This document shows, piece by piece, positions 1-10,395 of a stretch of 64,000 nucleotides of DNA. Under the pieces are notes generated by a model. The model did not search any database, had not been told where the DNA came from, and worked only from the letters and a program-made list of their open reading frames with translations. Origin of the DNA: Hymenopus coronatus (taxonomy: Eukaryota; Arthropoda; Insecta; Mantodea; Hymenopodidae); contig CM060887.1 in assembly GCA_030762935.1 (NCBI GenBank), positions 9,478,501 through 9,542,500 of the forward strand, read 5' to 3'. Made by a program: the position numbers and the translations under genes. The stretch's first letter is position 1, and each line of letters begins with the position of its first letter.

Positions 1-166
1 AATAACTTCAAATAAAATAACGTTTGTTTCCATTTCATGTATTAGTTATTAAAAGCTGAAATAAAATAATTATTCCCTGTTTCTATTGTTGCTATCGATA
101 TTCGTACATTGGGTGTAGACACGGTCGGTCATATCATAATTCAGGAGGCAGTGAAGAAGAAGATAA
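1..166. repeat. Inverted-repeat partner of 46761-46925
   Basis: This segment matches the reverse complement of 46761-46925 almost base for base, including the stretches around TCGATATTCGTACATTGGG and TCATAATTCAGGAGGCAGTG. The two copies face opposite ways 46 kb apart. Identity and coding content are unknown. It is interrupted at its right by the family A copy starting at 169, whereas the partner runs on past that point, so the partner shows the empty site. Confidence 0.85.
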
Positions 167-168
167 AA

Positions 169-1006
169 TCTTGTGTGTTCCATTCACATGACTTTCTCTG
201 CAACAAATTATTGTTAAAAACCTTATGCTTCTATTTACTTCATTCTAATCCAGAAAAAAATAGCAGAAATAGTCTTATTACTTGCTCCTTTTTAAGTAGA
301 AGCGGAATAAGGGAGTACCATAGGTTAAAGTGATAGTCAAAAGCTTTTTGCTAAGTGACTGAAGTTCCTTTGTTTGTATGGACAGGAGTTGACAAATTCC
401 TGTATGAGAAAAGTATAAGTTTTTCAAAGAAAACAAAAAAAACAAGGAAAATGTCAAAAACGACCAACTCCACGAAAAAAAAAATGTATATAACATAATT
501 TGTGTGTTTTAAGGTGCTCTACATTTTTGTGTAGTAAGTTTTCATCTAACTCTTACAGTTATGCAAAATCCCTAAATTTCATCCAGAATAAAGTAGTCTT
601 CAGAGGCTATTTCCAGAAAATTCAAAGTATACATTTTGTTTGTCTGGTAGATATCTTTAACATTTGACATTTAAATCAAAATCGTTAGAGCTATTTTTAA
701 GAAAATCGAAATTTTCGAAAAAAGTTCCATGTAAAGGGTAGTTGGGGGTGAGGGATTTCTTTGAAAATCTTCGTGTCGCATCCTTGGAAAATACTAAACT
801 AAAATACCAAGTTTGGTATTTAACGGTCTTTTCGTTTTTAGCTATGCTGTCCACAGACACACACACACACACACGGACCTTTTTGTAAAAAATCTTTTTT
901 GGATTCAGGGGACCCAAAACATGTTTTTCCGGTGAAATCTCGATATCGAATTTTTGGGTGGAATGCAATGCCTTCTCTATACACTATGTACATAGTACGT
1001 GTATAG
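169..1006 (+). mobile_element. Family A, near-full F copy, type 1
   Basis: Starts TCTTGTGTGTTCC after an A-run and ends near GTACGTGTATAG. It has the hairpin, the body motifs (TTACTTGCTCC, TTCATCCAGAATAAAG), a short CA tract at 856-876 and GGTGAAATCTCGATATCG. The last bases differ from the usual GTAGAGAAAGTAA. No ORF is shared with other copies. Confidence 0.9.
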
Positions 1007-1016
1007 TGTCAGTTAA

Positions 1017-1025
1017 TGTGTGTGT

Positions 1026-1062
<37 letters not shown>

Positions 1063-1202
1063 TGTGGGCAGCTTAGCTTCTTGAAATACCAAACTTGGTA
1101 TTTAAGTTCAGTATCTTCTTGAAGATTTTCAAGAAATCACCCCACCATTTTGATTTTCTGAAAATTATTAACGATTTTTAATTAAAATGCTGTTTATTTA
1201 AG
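1017..1202 (-). mobile_element. Family A, R fragment opening in its TG tract
   Basis: Begins inside the microsatellite (TG tract 1017-1062, with TGTC interruptions), then reads the palindrome and G-run region in reverse. It stops at the oligo-A beside ATTAAAATGC, so both termini are missing. Confidence 0.8.
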
Positions 1203-1334
1203 ATGTTTTTATTAAGAGGGTCTCAAAACATATATTTCCGATGAATCTCGGGATCGAATTTTTGGGTGTAATACAGCACCTTCTCTATACACCAAGTACA
1301 TACTGTACATATTACATGTACAAAAAGTAAAAAT
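1203..1334 (+). mobile_element. Family A, F 3'-end fragment
   Basis: Only the last 130 bp are present: TCTCAAAACATATATTTCC, the CTCGGGATCG motif and a degenerate 3' hairpin ending AAAAAGTAAAAA. It is joined directly to an R fragment, an inverted junction of a kind seen several times in this window. Confidence 0.8.
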
Positions 1335-1448
1335 TAACATTTTAGAATTGATCTTAATTTGTTTTGAAAAATATTATTTAAGTTTTCATAATTTTTGTTC
1401 CATTAGTATAAACAGATGTAACATCGAATGAAATTACCACTAAAAACA

Positions 1449-1535
1449 TCTGGCGTGTTCCATTCACATTCCTTTTTCTAGGTCTTCCACAAACAAACTT
1501 TTCTTATAAAAGAGCATTCTTTTATCTACGTCATT
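1449..1535 (+). mobile_element. Family A, F 5'-end fragment (AGGTCTTCCACAAAC variant)
   Basis: Shows ATCTGGCGTGTTCCATTCACAT, then CTTTTTCTAGGTCTTCCACAAACAAAC, a variant of the subterminal module also seen at 8176 and 16235. The rest of the element is absent. Confidence 0.65.
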
Positions 1536-1680
1536 TATTTATTTATCCTTGTTTGAGTTAGGCATAATCCCTTCTCTTCCACTCTACCAGACAATTGATT
1601 AAATTCAATACAGCCATGATACAATGAATAAAGAAAAAAAAATACAATTCTATACAGATTAATAAAAACAAATATAAAAA

Positions 1681-2450
1681 TCTGATGTGTTAATTTCACA
1701 TGACTTTCTTTACCTCTCTGTAACAAATTACTGTTGAAAAGCTTATGCTTCTATTTACTTCATGCTAATTGAGAAAAAAATAGCAGAAATAGTCTTATTA
1801 CTTGCTTCCTTGTAAGTAGAAGCGAAATAAGGGAGTACCATAGATTAAAGTGATAGTCAAAAGCTGGTTTCTATGTGACTGAAGCTCCTTTGTTTCTGTG
1901 AACAGGAGTTGACCAATTCCTGTATGAGAAAAGTATATTTTTCAGAGCTGAAACCAAAAACAAGGAATACCTACTTAAAAAAAATATCAACTCCACGAAA
2001 AAAGTGTATATAACATAAATTGTGTGTGTTGTGTGTTTTTTGTGTGCCAAGTTTATGTCCATCTCTTACGGTTTGCCAGTTATGCAAAATTACGTAAAAT
2101 TCACCCAGAATAAAGTAGCCTTTAGAGGCTATTCCCAGAAAATTCAAGATATAGATACATTTTATTTGTCAGGTTTACGATATTTTAATCAAAATCATTA
2201 GAGCCATTTTTTGAAAAGTTGATACCAAACTTAAATATTAAGTTTGGTATTTAACGCACTTTTCGTTTTTGAGCTATGCTGCCCACAGACACACACATAT
2301 ACACACAGACAGACAAACACACCGACATTTTTCTAAAAACTTTTTATTCAGTGGGACCCAAAACATGTATTTCCGGTGAAAACTCGGGATCGAATTTTTG
2401 GGTGCATTACAATACCTTCTCTATACATAGTGCGTATAGAGAAATTAAAA
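1681..2450 (+). mobile_element. Family A, F copy, type 1
   Basis: Begins TCTGATGTGTTAATTTCACA and ends GTATAGAGAAATTAAAA. The body carries the usual order of motifs; the CA tract is near 2288-2322 and is followed by GGTGAAAACTCGGGATCG. The microsatellite is broken by GACA repeats. Confidence 0.9.
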
Positions 2451-2648
2451 ATATACTGAAATGAAAAGGAAAAAAACTGTAAATAAAATTATTTTAAGTG
2501 AAATATTCATGTAGGTCGAAACACATATTAGTGATATTTACAATTGAAATACATATTACTTGCCAGCACATAAAACATTAATAACAATAAATGAAAGTAG
2601 CGATGTATTAATACAGCAGCAGACTAGGTTTGATTACAAATGTATGTC

Positions 2649-2818
2649 CTACTTGAACAGTATAAGCTTCCGGCAGTCCCTTACGTCTTCAGGGAGCGAA
2701 TTGCAAAGACGAGCTAAATCTATTGTATGATGAGCAGGTATAGCAAGAAGGAAAGAGTGTCCTGAGCGAATTTCTCGATTATGACACTCACAAAGATATT
2801 TGAAACGCACATTTCCGA
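2649..2818 (-). pseudogene. LINE reverse transcriptase, C-terminal scrap
   Basis: On the minus strand an open frame ends at a TAG (2649-2651). It reads ...RSGHSFLLAIPAH, then LCNSLPEDVRDCRKLILFK and stop. A basic stretch, then (L/W)NSLPxxVR, then a short FK-rich end is typical of the extreme C-terminus of CR1/jockey-like non-LTR reverse transcriptases. The catalytic FADD-type motif is not here. Upstream coding sequence is cut off at about 2820, where family A sequence begins. The clade is not resolvable from this length. It is a dead 5'-truncated or interrupted insertion. Confidence 0.6.
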
Positions 2819-2820
2819 AA

Positions 2821-3106
2821 TGTTCCTTCTTATTGCTTTTAAGCTACTTAAACTTTTCTCAAACAGGAGGTCATATTTCGTTTCATTTCTCTTTTACTCC
2901 TGAACGTGCAACGCAAATTGAATTTCATTTGTTTCGTATAGCGGCCGCTGTTTGAAAGAGTTGACTATCGCTTTAACCTAGTGTATTGCCTCATTTCCCT
3001 CCTGCTTATAAGGAATTAAACCATTTCTACTAATGTTTATCACGATGTAGGTAAAGGAAGAACAGTCTGTAGACAAAGTCACGTGAATGCAACATATAAA
3101 TGTCCA
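2821..3106 (-). mobile_element. Family A, old divergent R fragment (5' half)
   Basis: Reads TTCCTTCTTATTG, then CTTTTCTCAAACAGGAGG, TGACTATCGCTTTAACC, and ends AAAGTCACGTGAATGCAACAT. Divergence is clearly higher than in neighbouring copies. It abuts the LINE scrap. Confidence 0.75.
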
Positions 3107-3321
3107 AGTAAGATAGCTAGCAAAACTAAATAATCCCAACTGATCAGAAAAGTAAATTAGAGAGTAATGAAATGGTGTTCCAAGAGACGGATATTGTAAA
3201 GTGAATGAATATTTCAGGCGTGGCAAAGGCAGTTAGCGCATGAGACACTGGCGGGAGTCTCCGCGTCGGTGTGTGGGACCTTTACCGTAAATCTTCCGTA
3301 ACTCGGGAGCACTGTAAAGCA
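3107..3321. other. Unassigned stretch
   Basis: Between two family A fragments. I see no coding or repeat signature I can name. Confidence 0.5.
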
Positions 3322-3380
3322 TTTTTACTTTCTCTGTCCTTCATCGATACCCAGATTTCACCAGAAATACATTTTAAGAA
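3322..3380 (-). mobile_element. Family A, R 3'-end scrap
   Basis: About 60 bp starting TTTTTACTTTCTCTG and reaching ATTTCACCAGAAATACA. It is cut off by the F copy that begins at 3384. Confidence 0.75.
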
Positions 3381-3383
3381 AAA

Positions 3384-4202
3384 TGTTACGTGTTCCATTC
3401 ACATGACTTTCTCTATATCTCTTGAACAAATTATAGTTAAAAAGCTTATGCTTCTATTTACTTCATGCAAATCGATAAAAAATTAGCAGAAATAGTCTTA
3501 TTACTTGCTTCCTTGTAAGTAGAAGTGAAATAAGGGAGTACTATAGGTTAAAGTGATAGTTGACAAATTCCTGTATGAGAAAAGTATAAGTTTTTCAAAG
3601 CTGAAACCAAAAACAAAGAATATCTCAAAAACGGATAAACTCCACGGAAAAGATGTATATAACATAAATTGTGGTTTAATGTGCTTAACATTTTTGTGCG
3701 GTATGTTTTTAACTATCTCTTACGGTTTAGTAGTTGTACAAAATTCCGAAATCATCCAGAATAAAGTAGTGTTTGGAGGCCTTTCCCAGAAAATTCAACA
3801 TATACATTTTATTTGTCAGGTAAATATTTTTAATATATGATGTTTTAATCAACATCTTTAGAGCCATTTTTGAGAAAATAAAAATTTTCGAAAAAAGCTC
3901 TATGTAAAGGGTAGTTGGGGGAGGTGGGATTTTCTTGAAAAAATCTTCGTGTCACATCCCTGCAAGATACAAAACTTAAATACCAAGTTTGGTATTCAAC
4001 GGTATCTTCATTTTTGAGCTATGCAGACACACACACACACACAATACACGCATACATGCTCACACGCCCACACACGGACCTTTTTCCAAAAATGCTTTTT
4101 TTGGATTCAGGAAGATCCAAAACATATATTTCCGGTGAAATCTCGGTACTGGGTGGAATGCAATACCTTCTCTATACACATTGTACGTCTAGGGAAAGTA
4201 AA
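3384..4202 (+). mobile_element. Family A, F copy, type 1
   Basis: Starts TGTTACGTGTTCCATTC and ends TCTAGGGAAAGTAAAA. The CA tract (4023-4076) is interrupted by ATACACGCATACATGC. The 3' hairpin is shortened to a single weak arm. Confidence 0.9.
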
Positions 4203-4234
4203 AAGGATCCATTTGCATGTGTATATTTAAAACA

Positions 4235-5010
4235 TCTGATGTGTTCCATTCACATGACTTTCTCTACGTCTCTGTAACAATTATTATTAAAAAGAATATT
4301 CCTCTATCTATTTCATGCTAATCGAGATAAACATTAGCAGAAACTGTCTTAATTACTTGCTTCCTTGTAAGAAGGGAAATATGGGAGTACACCAGACTAA
4401 AGCGATAGTCAAATCTTTTAAAATCTGGTTGCATTGCCAGGTTGTGACAATTTTCTGTTTGAAAAAAATATAAGTATTTTAAAACTAAAAATCAATGAAA
4501 CAGTCAACTCTAAGAAAAAATGTATATATAACGTAAACTGTGGGTTTTAAAGAGATCTACATTATTTGTGCAGTAAGTTTTTGTCTATCCCTTACGATTT
4601 ACCAGCATGAAGAGGTCTTCAGAGGATATTCCCAGAAAATTCAAGATATACATTTTATTTGTCATCTAAATGCCGTTAATGTACACTATCTTAACTTAAA
4701 ATGGTTATAGATAGTTATTTTTGACAAAACAAAGTTCGAAATTTTTCCATGTACCTAAGGAATGTTTGAGGTGGGGGAATTTTCCTCAAAACCTTCGTAA
4801 CGCATCCTTGTAAAATATTAAACTAAATAGCAAGTTTAGTAGTTACGCACTTACAGACACACGGACACACATGGACTTTTTTCTAATAATGTTTTTTTTG
4901 TTTTGATACAGGAGACCCTAAAACGCATATTACCGGTGAAATCTCGAAATCAAATTTTTGGGTTAGTGCAATTCTTTCTCTGCCTATACACTACGTAGAA
5001 AAAGTAAAAA
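4235..5010 (+). mobile_element. Family A, F copy
   Basis: Starts TCTGATGTGTTCCATTC and ends GTAGAAAAAGTAAAAA. The CA tract is almost lost (4854-4872) and the 3' hairpin is shortened. Confidence 0.88.
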
Positions 5011-5476
5011 CGAATAGTCGGTTAAATACCAAGCTTAGCATTTAATTGTATCATTTTCCAAGATTTTCAAGAAAATACTCTGACCTAAACAACTCCACAA
5101 ATGGAAATTATTTAGAAACGTTTAATTTTCTCAAATATGGCTCTAATGTTTTTGAATAAAATATCACATGTCTGTTAAAGATATTTTCAGGGTAATTAAA
5201 ATGTATATTTTGATTTCTCTTACAAAAGCGTCTTTTGCATAACTGGTAAACGCAAGATAGACAAAGCTTGCTACACAAAAAATATATTTCATTAAAACAC
5301 ACGATTTATGTCCCTATACACATTTTGTAGAGCAACCGTTTTCAAGATATTCCTTGTTATATGAATCAAAGTTAAAATTTTTCTCAAACACTAACTTGTC
5401 ATTCCTGCTTCTTTTGTTTTCCTCCTGCAAATGCAAAGAGAATCGAATTTCAAACACATGGCAATCAGCTCTTAAA
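5011..5476 (-). mobile_element. Family A, R copy, part 1 (host of a SINE)
   Basis: Begins at the motif corresponding to ACGAAAAGTCGGTTAAATACC, so the 3' third is absent, and runs through the R body to GCAATCAGCTCTTAAA. The same element resumes at 5725 after a SINE insertion. Confidence 0.85.
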
Positions 5477-5724
5477 TTTTTTTTTTGTAGCTTAACGTCC
5501 TTTAACCTGGTTGGTCATATCGGACGATGAATGAAATTTGTGAAATGATGCTCAAATGATCTCGGGGTCCATGGAGCTTAAAGTTACTCGACATTCGTCT
5601 TTTCAGGATAAGGGAAAATCCCGAAAAAAAAAATATTATCCGAGCAACTCACCCTAAGCGAGATTCGAACTCAGGAACTTTTGAATGTGAAGCAGACAAG
5701 CTACCAGCACATTACCAGGCGGGC
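5477..5724 (-). mobile_element. SINE-1 (tRNA-derived), nested in family A
   Basis: Minus-strand SINE: T-run (the A-tail) at 5477-5486, then the conserved tail (GACGAATGTCGAGTAAC in reverse) and a tRNA-like head ending GGCGGGC. The head has a B-box (GAGTTCGAATCTC in reverse) and an A-box-like AATGTGCTGGTAGC. Likely transcribed by RNA polymerase III and moved by a LINE. Flanks CTCTTAAA and CTATTAAA look like a short target duplication. Confidence 0.88.
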
Positions 5725-5878
5725 ACTATTAAAACATTTGACTGTCGGTTTAGTCTAGTGTATTCCCTTATTTCGCTCCTACTTATAAGTAATTAGACTT
5801 GTTTCTACTGTTTTATCTTGATTAGCATGAAGTAGCTAGAAGAATATGTAGAGAAGGTCTGGGAATGGAGCACCCTAG
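5725..5878 (-). mobile_element. Family A, R copy, part 2
   Basis: Continuation of the element at 5011: ATTTGACTGTCGGTTTAG, GATTAGCATGAAGTAG, and a degraded 5' end GGAATGGAGCACC. A short internal deletion removes the AATAATTTGTTGCAG segment. Confidence 0.82.
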
Positions 5879-5885
5879 TCTTCTT

Positions 5886-6741
5886 TATTACTTTCTCTAC
5901 ACGTACTCGTATGTACATAGTGTATAGAGAAGGTATTGTATTGTACCCAAAAATTCCATACCGAGATTTCACCGCAAATATATGTTTTGAGACTCCCTGA
6001 ATCCAAAAAAATCATTTTTAGGAAAAATGTCCGCGTGTGTATCTGTCTGCCCGTCAGAGTGTCTGTACGCGTGTGTTTGTGTGTGTTGTATGTGTATCTG
6101 TGGACAGAATAGCTAAAAAACGGAAAGTCCGTTAAATACCAAACTTGGTGTTTAAGTTCAGTATCTCCCAAGAATGCGACACGAAGATTTTCAAGAAAAT
6201 CCCGCCACCTCCAATTAATCTTTACATGGAAAATTTTTCGAAAAATTTTATTTTCCAAAAAATGGTTCTAACGATTTTGTCTAAAATACCATACATTAAA
6301 GATATTTACTTGAAAAATAAAATGTATATCTTGAATTTTCTGAGAACAGCCTCTGAAGACCTCTTTATTCAGGATTTACCTTTATTCTGCTGCATAACTG
6401 GCAAACCGTAAAAATACACAGAAAAATATAGATCTTGTTAAAACAGGCAATTTATGTCATGCACACATTTTTCGTGGAGTTGACCATTTCCGAGTTGCTT
6501 TCAATTTTAAACAAATTAAACTTTCGCATACCGGAATTTGTCAACCAGCTTTAAAAGATTTGACTATCGCTTTAGTATAATGTATTCCCTGATTTTCCTT
6601 CTACGTACAAGGAAGTAAGTAATAAAGCCATTTCTGCTACTGTTTATTTCGATTAGCATGATGTAGAAACAAGAATAAGCTTTCTAACAATATTATTTTT
6701 ACAGAGATATAGAGACAGTCATGTGAATAGAACACATCAGG
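5886..6741 (-). mobile_element. Family A, full R copy, type 1
   Basis: Runs from TTACTTTCTCTACACG to GTGAATAGAACACATCAG and is followed by a T-run of about 16. The microsatellite has decayed into mixed TGTCTGCC/TGTGT units at 6028-6100. Confidence 0.92.
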
Positions 6742-6789
6742 TTTTTTTTTTTTTTTGTATTCAGGTAGTACAAAGCATTTATTAATCCA

Positions 6790-6943
6790 TTTTTACTTTC
6801 TCTACACGTACTATGTACATAGTGTATAGAGAAGGTATTGCACTCCACCCAAAATTTCGATACCGAGATTTCACCCGAAATACATGTATGCAAAAAAAAG
6901 CATTTTCACAAAAAGGTCCGTGTGTGTGTGTCCGTATGTCAAA
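6790..6943 (-). mobile_element. Family A, R copy, type 2, part 1
   Basis: Starts TTTTTACTTTCTCTACACG and reaches the TG tract, where SINE-2 is inserted. The element continues at 7215. Confidence 0.88.
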
Positions 6944-7214
6944 GTGGAAATGGCGTGTTATTTATGGACGCTCTTTAACTGCTGTGGTTCTCAGCGTCCC
7001 CTTCTATACTGGGCGTGAAAGATCGCTTAATTTTGCTCAGAGGCCTCTCTATCAGGCTTGAGGTTCTTTTACGTGCCGTAAATCTAATCCCTTCCGAAGG
7101 AAGCCATGCTAAGGATTTTTACACCCGAAAAAATCCATCGTCCTCCGCCGGGTTTGAACCCGCGACCTTGGGTATATGAAGCTAGCATGGTAACCATTAC
7201 ACCACGGAGGGCGA
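6944..7214 (-). mobile_element. SINE-2 (tRNA-derived), nested in family A
   Basis: Minus-strand copy. Its head, read on the minus strand, is CGCCCTCCGTGGTGTAATGG (A-box), TACCATGCTAGCTTC, then B-box GCGGGTTCAAACCC. The body contains TCCTTAGCATGGCTTCC and GATTTACGGCACGTAAAAG. This copy keeps both polymerase III boxes. It lies inside the TG microsatellite of a family A copy. Confidence 0.9.
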
Positions 7215-7833
7215 TGTGTCCGTGTGTCTGTGAACACAGTAACTCAAACGAAAAGTCAGTAAAATAACAAACTTGGTATTTAAGTTTAGTATCTTCCAGG
7301 GATGCGACAGGCAGATTTTGAGAAAAATGCCCCCACCCCAAAGCACCCCTTACATTGAAATTTTTTCGAAAATTTTGATTTTAATGATTTTGATTAAAAT
7401 ATCATATATTAAAGATATTTGCCTGACAAATAAAATGTATATATTGAATTTTCTGGGAATAGCCTCTGAAGACCAGTTATTCTGAATGAATTTTACAGAA
7501 TTTTGCATAACTGTTAAACCGTAAGAGATTGAGAAAAATTTACAACACAAAAAATGTAGAGCATTTTAAAGCACACAATTTATCTTATATACATTTTTTT
7601 CATGAAGTTGATCGTTTTTTAGATATTCCTTGTTTTTGGTTTCAGCTTTGCAAAACTAATCTCCTTAACTTATGGTAGCCCCTTATTTCCCTTCTGCTTA
7701 CAAGGAAGCAAGTAATAAGACTATTTCTACTAATTTTTTTTTCGATTAGCAGGAAGTAAATAGAAGCATAAGGTTTTTAACAATAATTTGTTACAGAGGT
7801 GTAGGGAAAGTCATGTGAATGGAACACATCAGA
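7215..7833 (-). mobile_element. Family A, R copy, type 2, part 2
   Basis: Resumes with TGTCTGTGAACACAGTAACTC (type 2), TTCCAGGGATGCGACAG and a body with a 20-bp deletion at TTTTGATTTTAATG. Ends AATGGAACACATCAGAT. Confidence 0.88.
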
Positions 7834-8175
7834 TATTTCCTGTACCTGCTAGGATATGGTAGGGAGAGTAAAATAGCTGCACTCTCATGGGTGTATGTTT
7901 AACAGAAGTGTTAAATACGATGTTTGTTAGTGTACACGCAAAGAATCGTAATGTAAGGTAATGATAATGGCAAGAGAATTAATAGCACATAATGACAGAA
8001 GCCAGAAATTGAAGAACCGTGACTGCTTCATTAGGTCTCATTGTAATATTGAAAGCGTGTATTATTATACCCAGTTAAACTTAACAACTTTCAAGATGTG
8101 TTATTTAACAGTTCAAAATATGGAATGGCAAGAAGCTGCTACATTATAAATTGCTTTGTTGGTTAGCATAATAGG
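7834..8175. other. Unassigned stretch
   Basis: About 340 bp with no repeat or coding signature that I recognise. Confidence 0.5.
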
Positions 8176-8508
8176 ACAAATCCATTCACATGGCTTTCTT
8201 TAGCCGTTCCACAAACAAACCTTCCTAACATAACATTACAATTTTATCTAAGTCCAGATTAACTTTGTCTTATTACTTGCTCCTTTATAAGTAGAAGCGG
8301 AAAACAAGGAACACATTAGGCTAAAGCGATAGTCAAATCTTTTAAAAGTCGTCGCTATGTGAAACAATTGGGATTCGGTTCTCTTTGCTTGCTAGGAATA
8401 ATCAAAAGACAGCTGACAAGAAATATATCTTCCATTTGACAAAAGGTTAAGTAGCTTAAAACAAAAACCAATAACTCGCAATATCTCGAATACGAGTAAC
8501 TTGATAAA
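8176..8508 (+). mobile_element. Family A, F host copy, 5' part
   Basis: Begins AAATCCATTCACATGGC with the GCCGTTCCACAAAC variant of the subterminal module. It stops in the oligo-A of the AACTCCACGAAAAAAATG site. Its continuation, colinear in family coordinates, is 9463-9917, so 8512-9462 is an insertion. Confidence 0.82.
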
Positions 8509-8511
8509 AAA

Positions 8512-9334
8512 ACTGATGTGTTCCATTCACATGACTTTCTCTACTTCTCTGCAACAAACTATTGCTAAAACGCTTATACTTCCATTTACTTCATGCTAAA
8601 CGAGAAAAAATTAGCAGAAATAGTCTTATTACTTTCTTCCTTGTAAGTAGAAGCGAAATAAGGGAGTACCATAGGTTGAAGTGGTAGTCAAAAGCTGGTT
8701 GCTATGTGACTGAAGTTCCTTTGTTTGTATGAACACGAGTTGACAAATTCCTGTATGAGAAAAGTATGTATTTCAAAGATGAAATCAAAAACAAGGAATG
8801 TCTCAAAAACGATCAACTGCAGGAAAAAAATGTATATAACATAAATTGTGTGTTTTAATGTACTCAACATTTTTTGTGTGGTAAGTTTTTCCCATCTCTT
8901 ACGATTTAGCAGTTATGCAAAATTCTGCAACACTCATCCAAAATAAAGGGAACTTCAGAGGATATTCCCAGAACATTCAAAATATGCATTTTATTCGTCA
9001 TGTAAATATCTTTAATGTACTATATTTTTATCAAAATCGTTAGTGATTTTTGAGAAAAAAACAAATATTTAATAACATTTTCCATGTAAAGGGTAGTTTG
9101 TGGTGGGGGATTTTCTTGAAAATCATCATGTCGTTTCCTTGGAAGATACTAAATATAAATACCAAGTTTAGTATTTAACGGTCTTTTCATTTTAGTACAC
9201 ACACACACACATACATTAGGAGCTTCTTCTAAAATGTTTTTTCATCTCGGAGGATCTCAAACATATACGGAATAGAATACCTTCTCTATCCAACATGTAG
9301 ACACATTGTACACAGGGGCTAGAGAAGGTAAAAA
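8512..9334 (+). mobile_element. Family A, F copy nested in another A copy
   Basis: Starts CTGATGTGTTCCATTCACATG and ends GGGGCTAGAGAAGGTAAAAA. The 5' module is of the CTACTTCTCTGCAAC kind but the 3' hairpin is the GGGGCTAG kind, a mosaic. The CA tract is at 9196-9211. Confidence 0.88.
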
Positions 9335-9462
9335 TGCTGTTTTAGGACTCAGGGTACCTCAGAAATACACTTCTTGTGAAATCTCTGATTCGAGTTTTTG
9401 GGTGCAATACAATAACCTCTCTATACGTTATGTACAGTGTACATACGAGCTAGAGAAAGTAA
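9335..9462 (+). mobile_element. Second, tandem family A 3' end
   Basis: Starts at the internal oligo-A/T site (TGCTGTTTTAGGACTC) and repeats the last 130 bp of the element, ending CGAGCTAGAGAAAGTAA. With 8512-9334 it forms one inserted unit that has two 3' termini in tandem. Confidence 0.8.
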
Positions 9463-9917
9463 GATGTATATGACATAATCTGTGTGTTTTATGAAGACCT
9501 ACTGGCTTTTGATAAGAACATGTTTTTCTATCTATTACGGTTTGCTAGTTATACTAAATTCAGCAACATTCATCCAGAATAAAGAGGTCTTCGGAAACTA
9601 TTTCCAGAAAATTCAGATATAGATTGTTGTTTAATATACAGTATTTTAATGTATACCATTTTTGTGAAAATCCTAAATTTTCAATATAACATATAGTTTG
9701 GGGTGGGGATATATTCTTAAAGTCGCATCATAGGAAGATACTAAACACAATTACTATTTTGACACAAACAAATATTTTACACGTGCTTCTTTTGAACTTA
9801 AGGAGTTCAAAACATGTGTTTCTTGTGAAATCTCGACATCAAATGTTTGGGAGGAATATAATAGCCTCTCTACTTACTGTGTAGATAGCTGCACATAGTA
9901 CGTGTAGAGAAAGTAAA
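9463..9917 (+). mobile_element. Family A, F host copy, 3' part
   Basis: Resumes at ATGTATATGACATAATCTGTG, exactly where 8508 broke off in the consensus. Ends GTGTAGAGAAAGTAAAAA. It is diverged, with a deleted body and CA tract. Confidence 0.82.
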
Positions 9918-10204
9918 AAGGCATTTCTTCAACTTTCGTTCGAGTATTACTCATTACCTTTTTATTGAAAATATTTTTGAACTGTCCAAATATGTAGAAG
10001 ACGCACAGAAGCAAGAGCCGAAAAGATAACGAGATAAGATGCTGGGGCTTCCGAAAGAAATAAAAGCTCTAACAGCCAATTAGCAGAGCCGAACAATTAA
10101 GTGAGGGTAGACCAGGGCATTATTAAAGTTAAGTAAAAAATACCGGGTGCCTTGGAATGTTGTATCCCTTGTTAAAATATGTTTGATGGTTTCCCAGAAC
10201 CACC
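9918..10204. other. Unassigned stretch
   Basis: No repeat or coding signature I recognise. Confidence 0.45.
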
Positions 10205-10349
10205 CGGTTACGCTAAATGCAGTAACAAAACCACTGTTTGGGTGACTCAAAGGTAACGTCTGTGGTCTGCTTTGGGAGGTCTTTGGTTCAAATCACAACC
10301 TATCTGGCTGGGGATTTTTCGTGGCTTCCCTCAGTGTTCAGAGTAATTA
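10205..10349 (+). mobile_element. SINE-3 (tRNA-derived) fragment
   Basis: GTGACTCAAAGGTAACG resembles an A-box region and GGTTCAAATC is a B-box, with the spacing expected of a tRNA; then CTGGCTGGGGATTTTTCG. The 3' side ends where the mariner terminus begins (10350), so the mariner may have inserted in it. Confidence 0.6.
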
Positions 10350-10395
10350 CGAGGGTCGGCCGGGCCTCTCAATGAAAACAGAATTTCATTTTGCT

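Noticed and set aside
5875..6258. 127-codon open frame, the longest short frame after 11770-12366
   Set aside because: It lies wholly in a family A copy and similar frames (FELCCPQTHTHT, GEISVSNFWV and similar) recur in every copy on both strands; they follow the repeat, not a gene.
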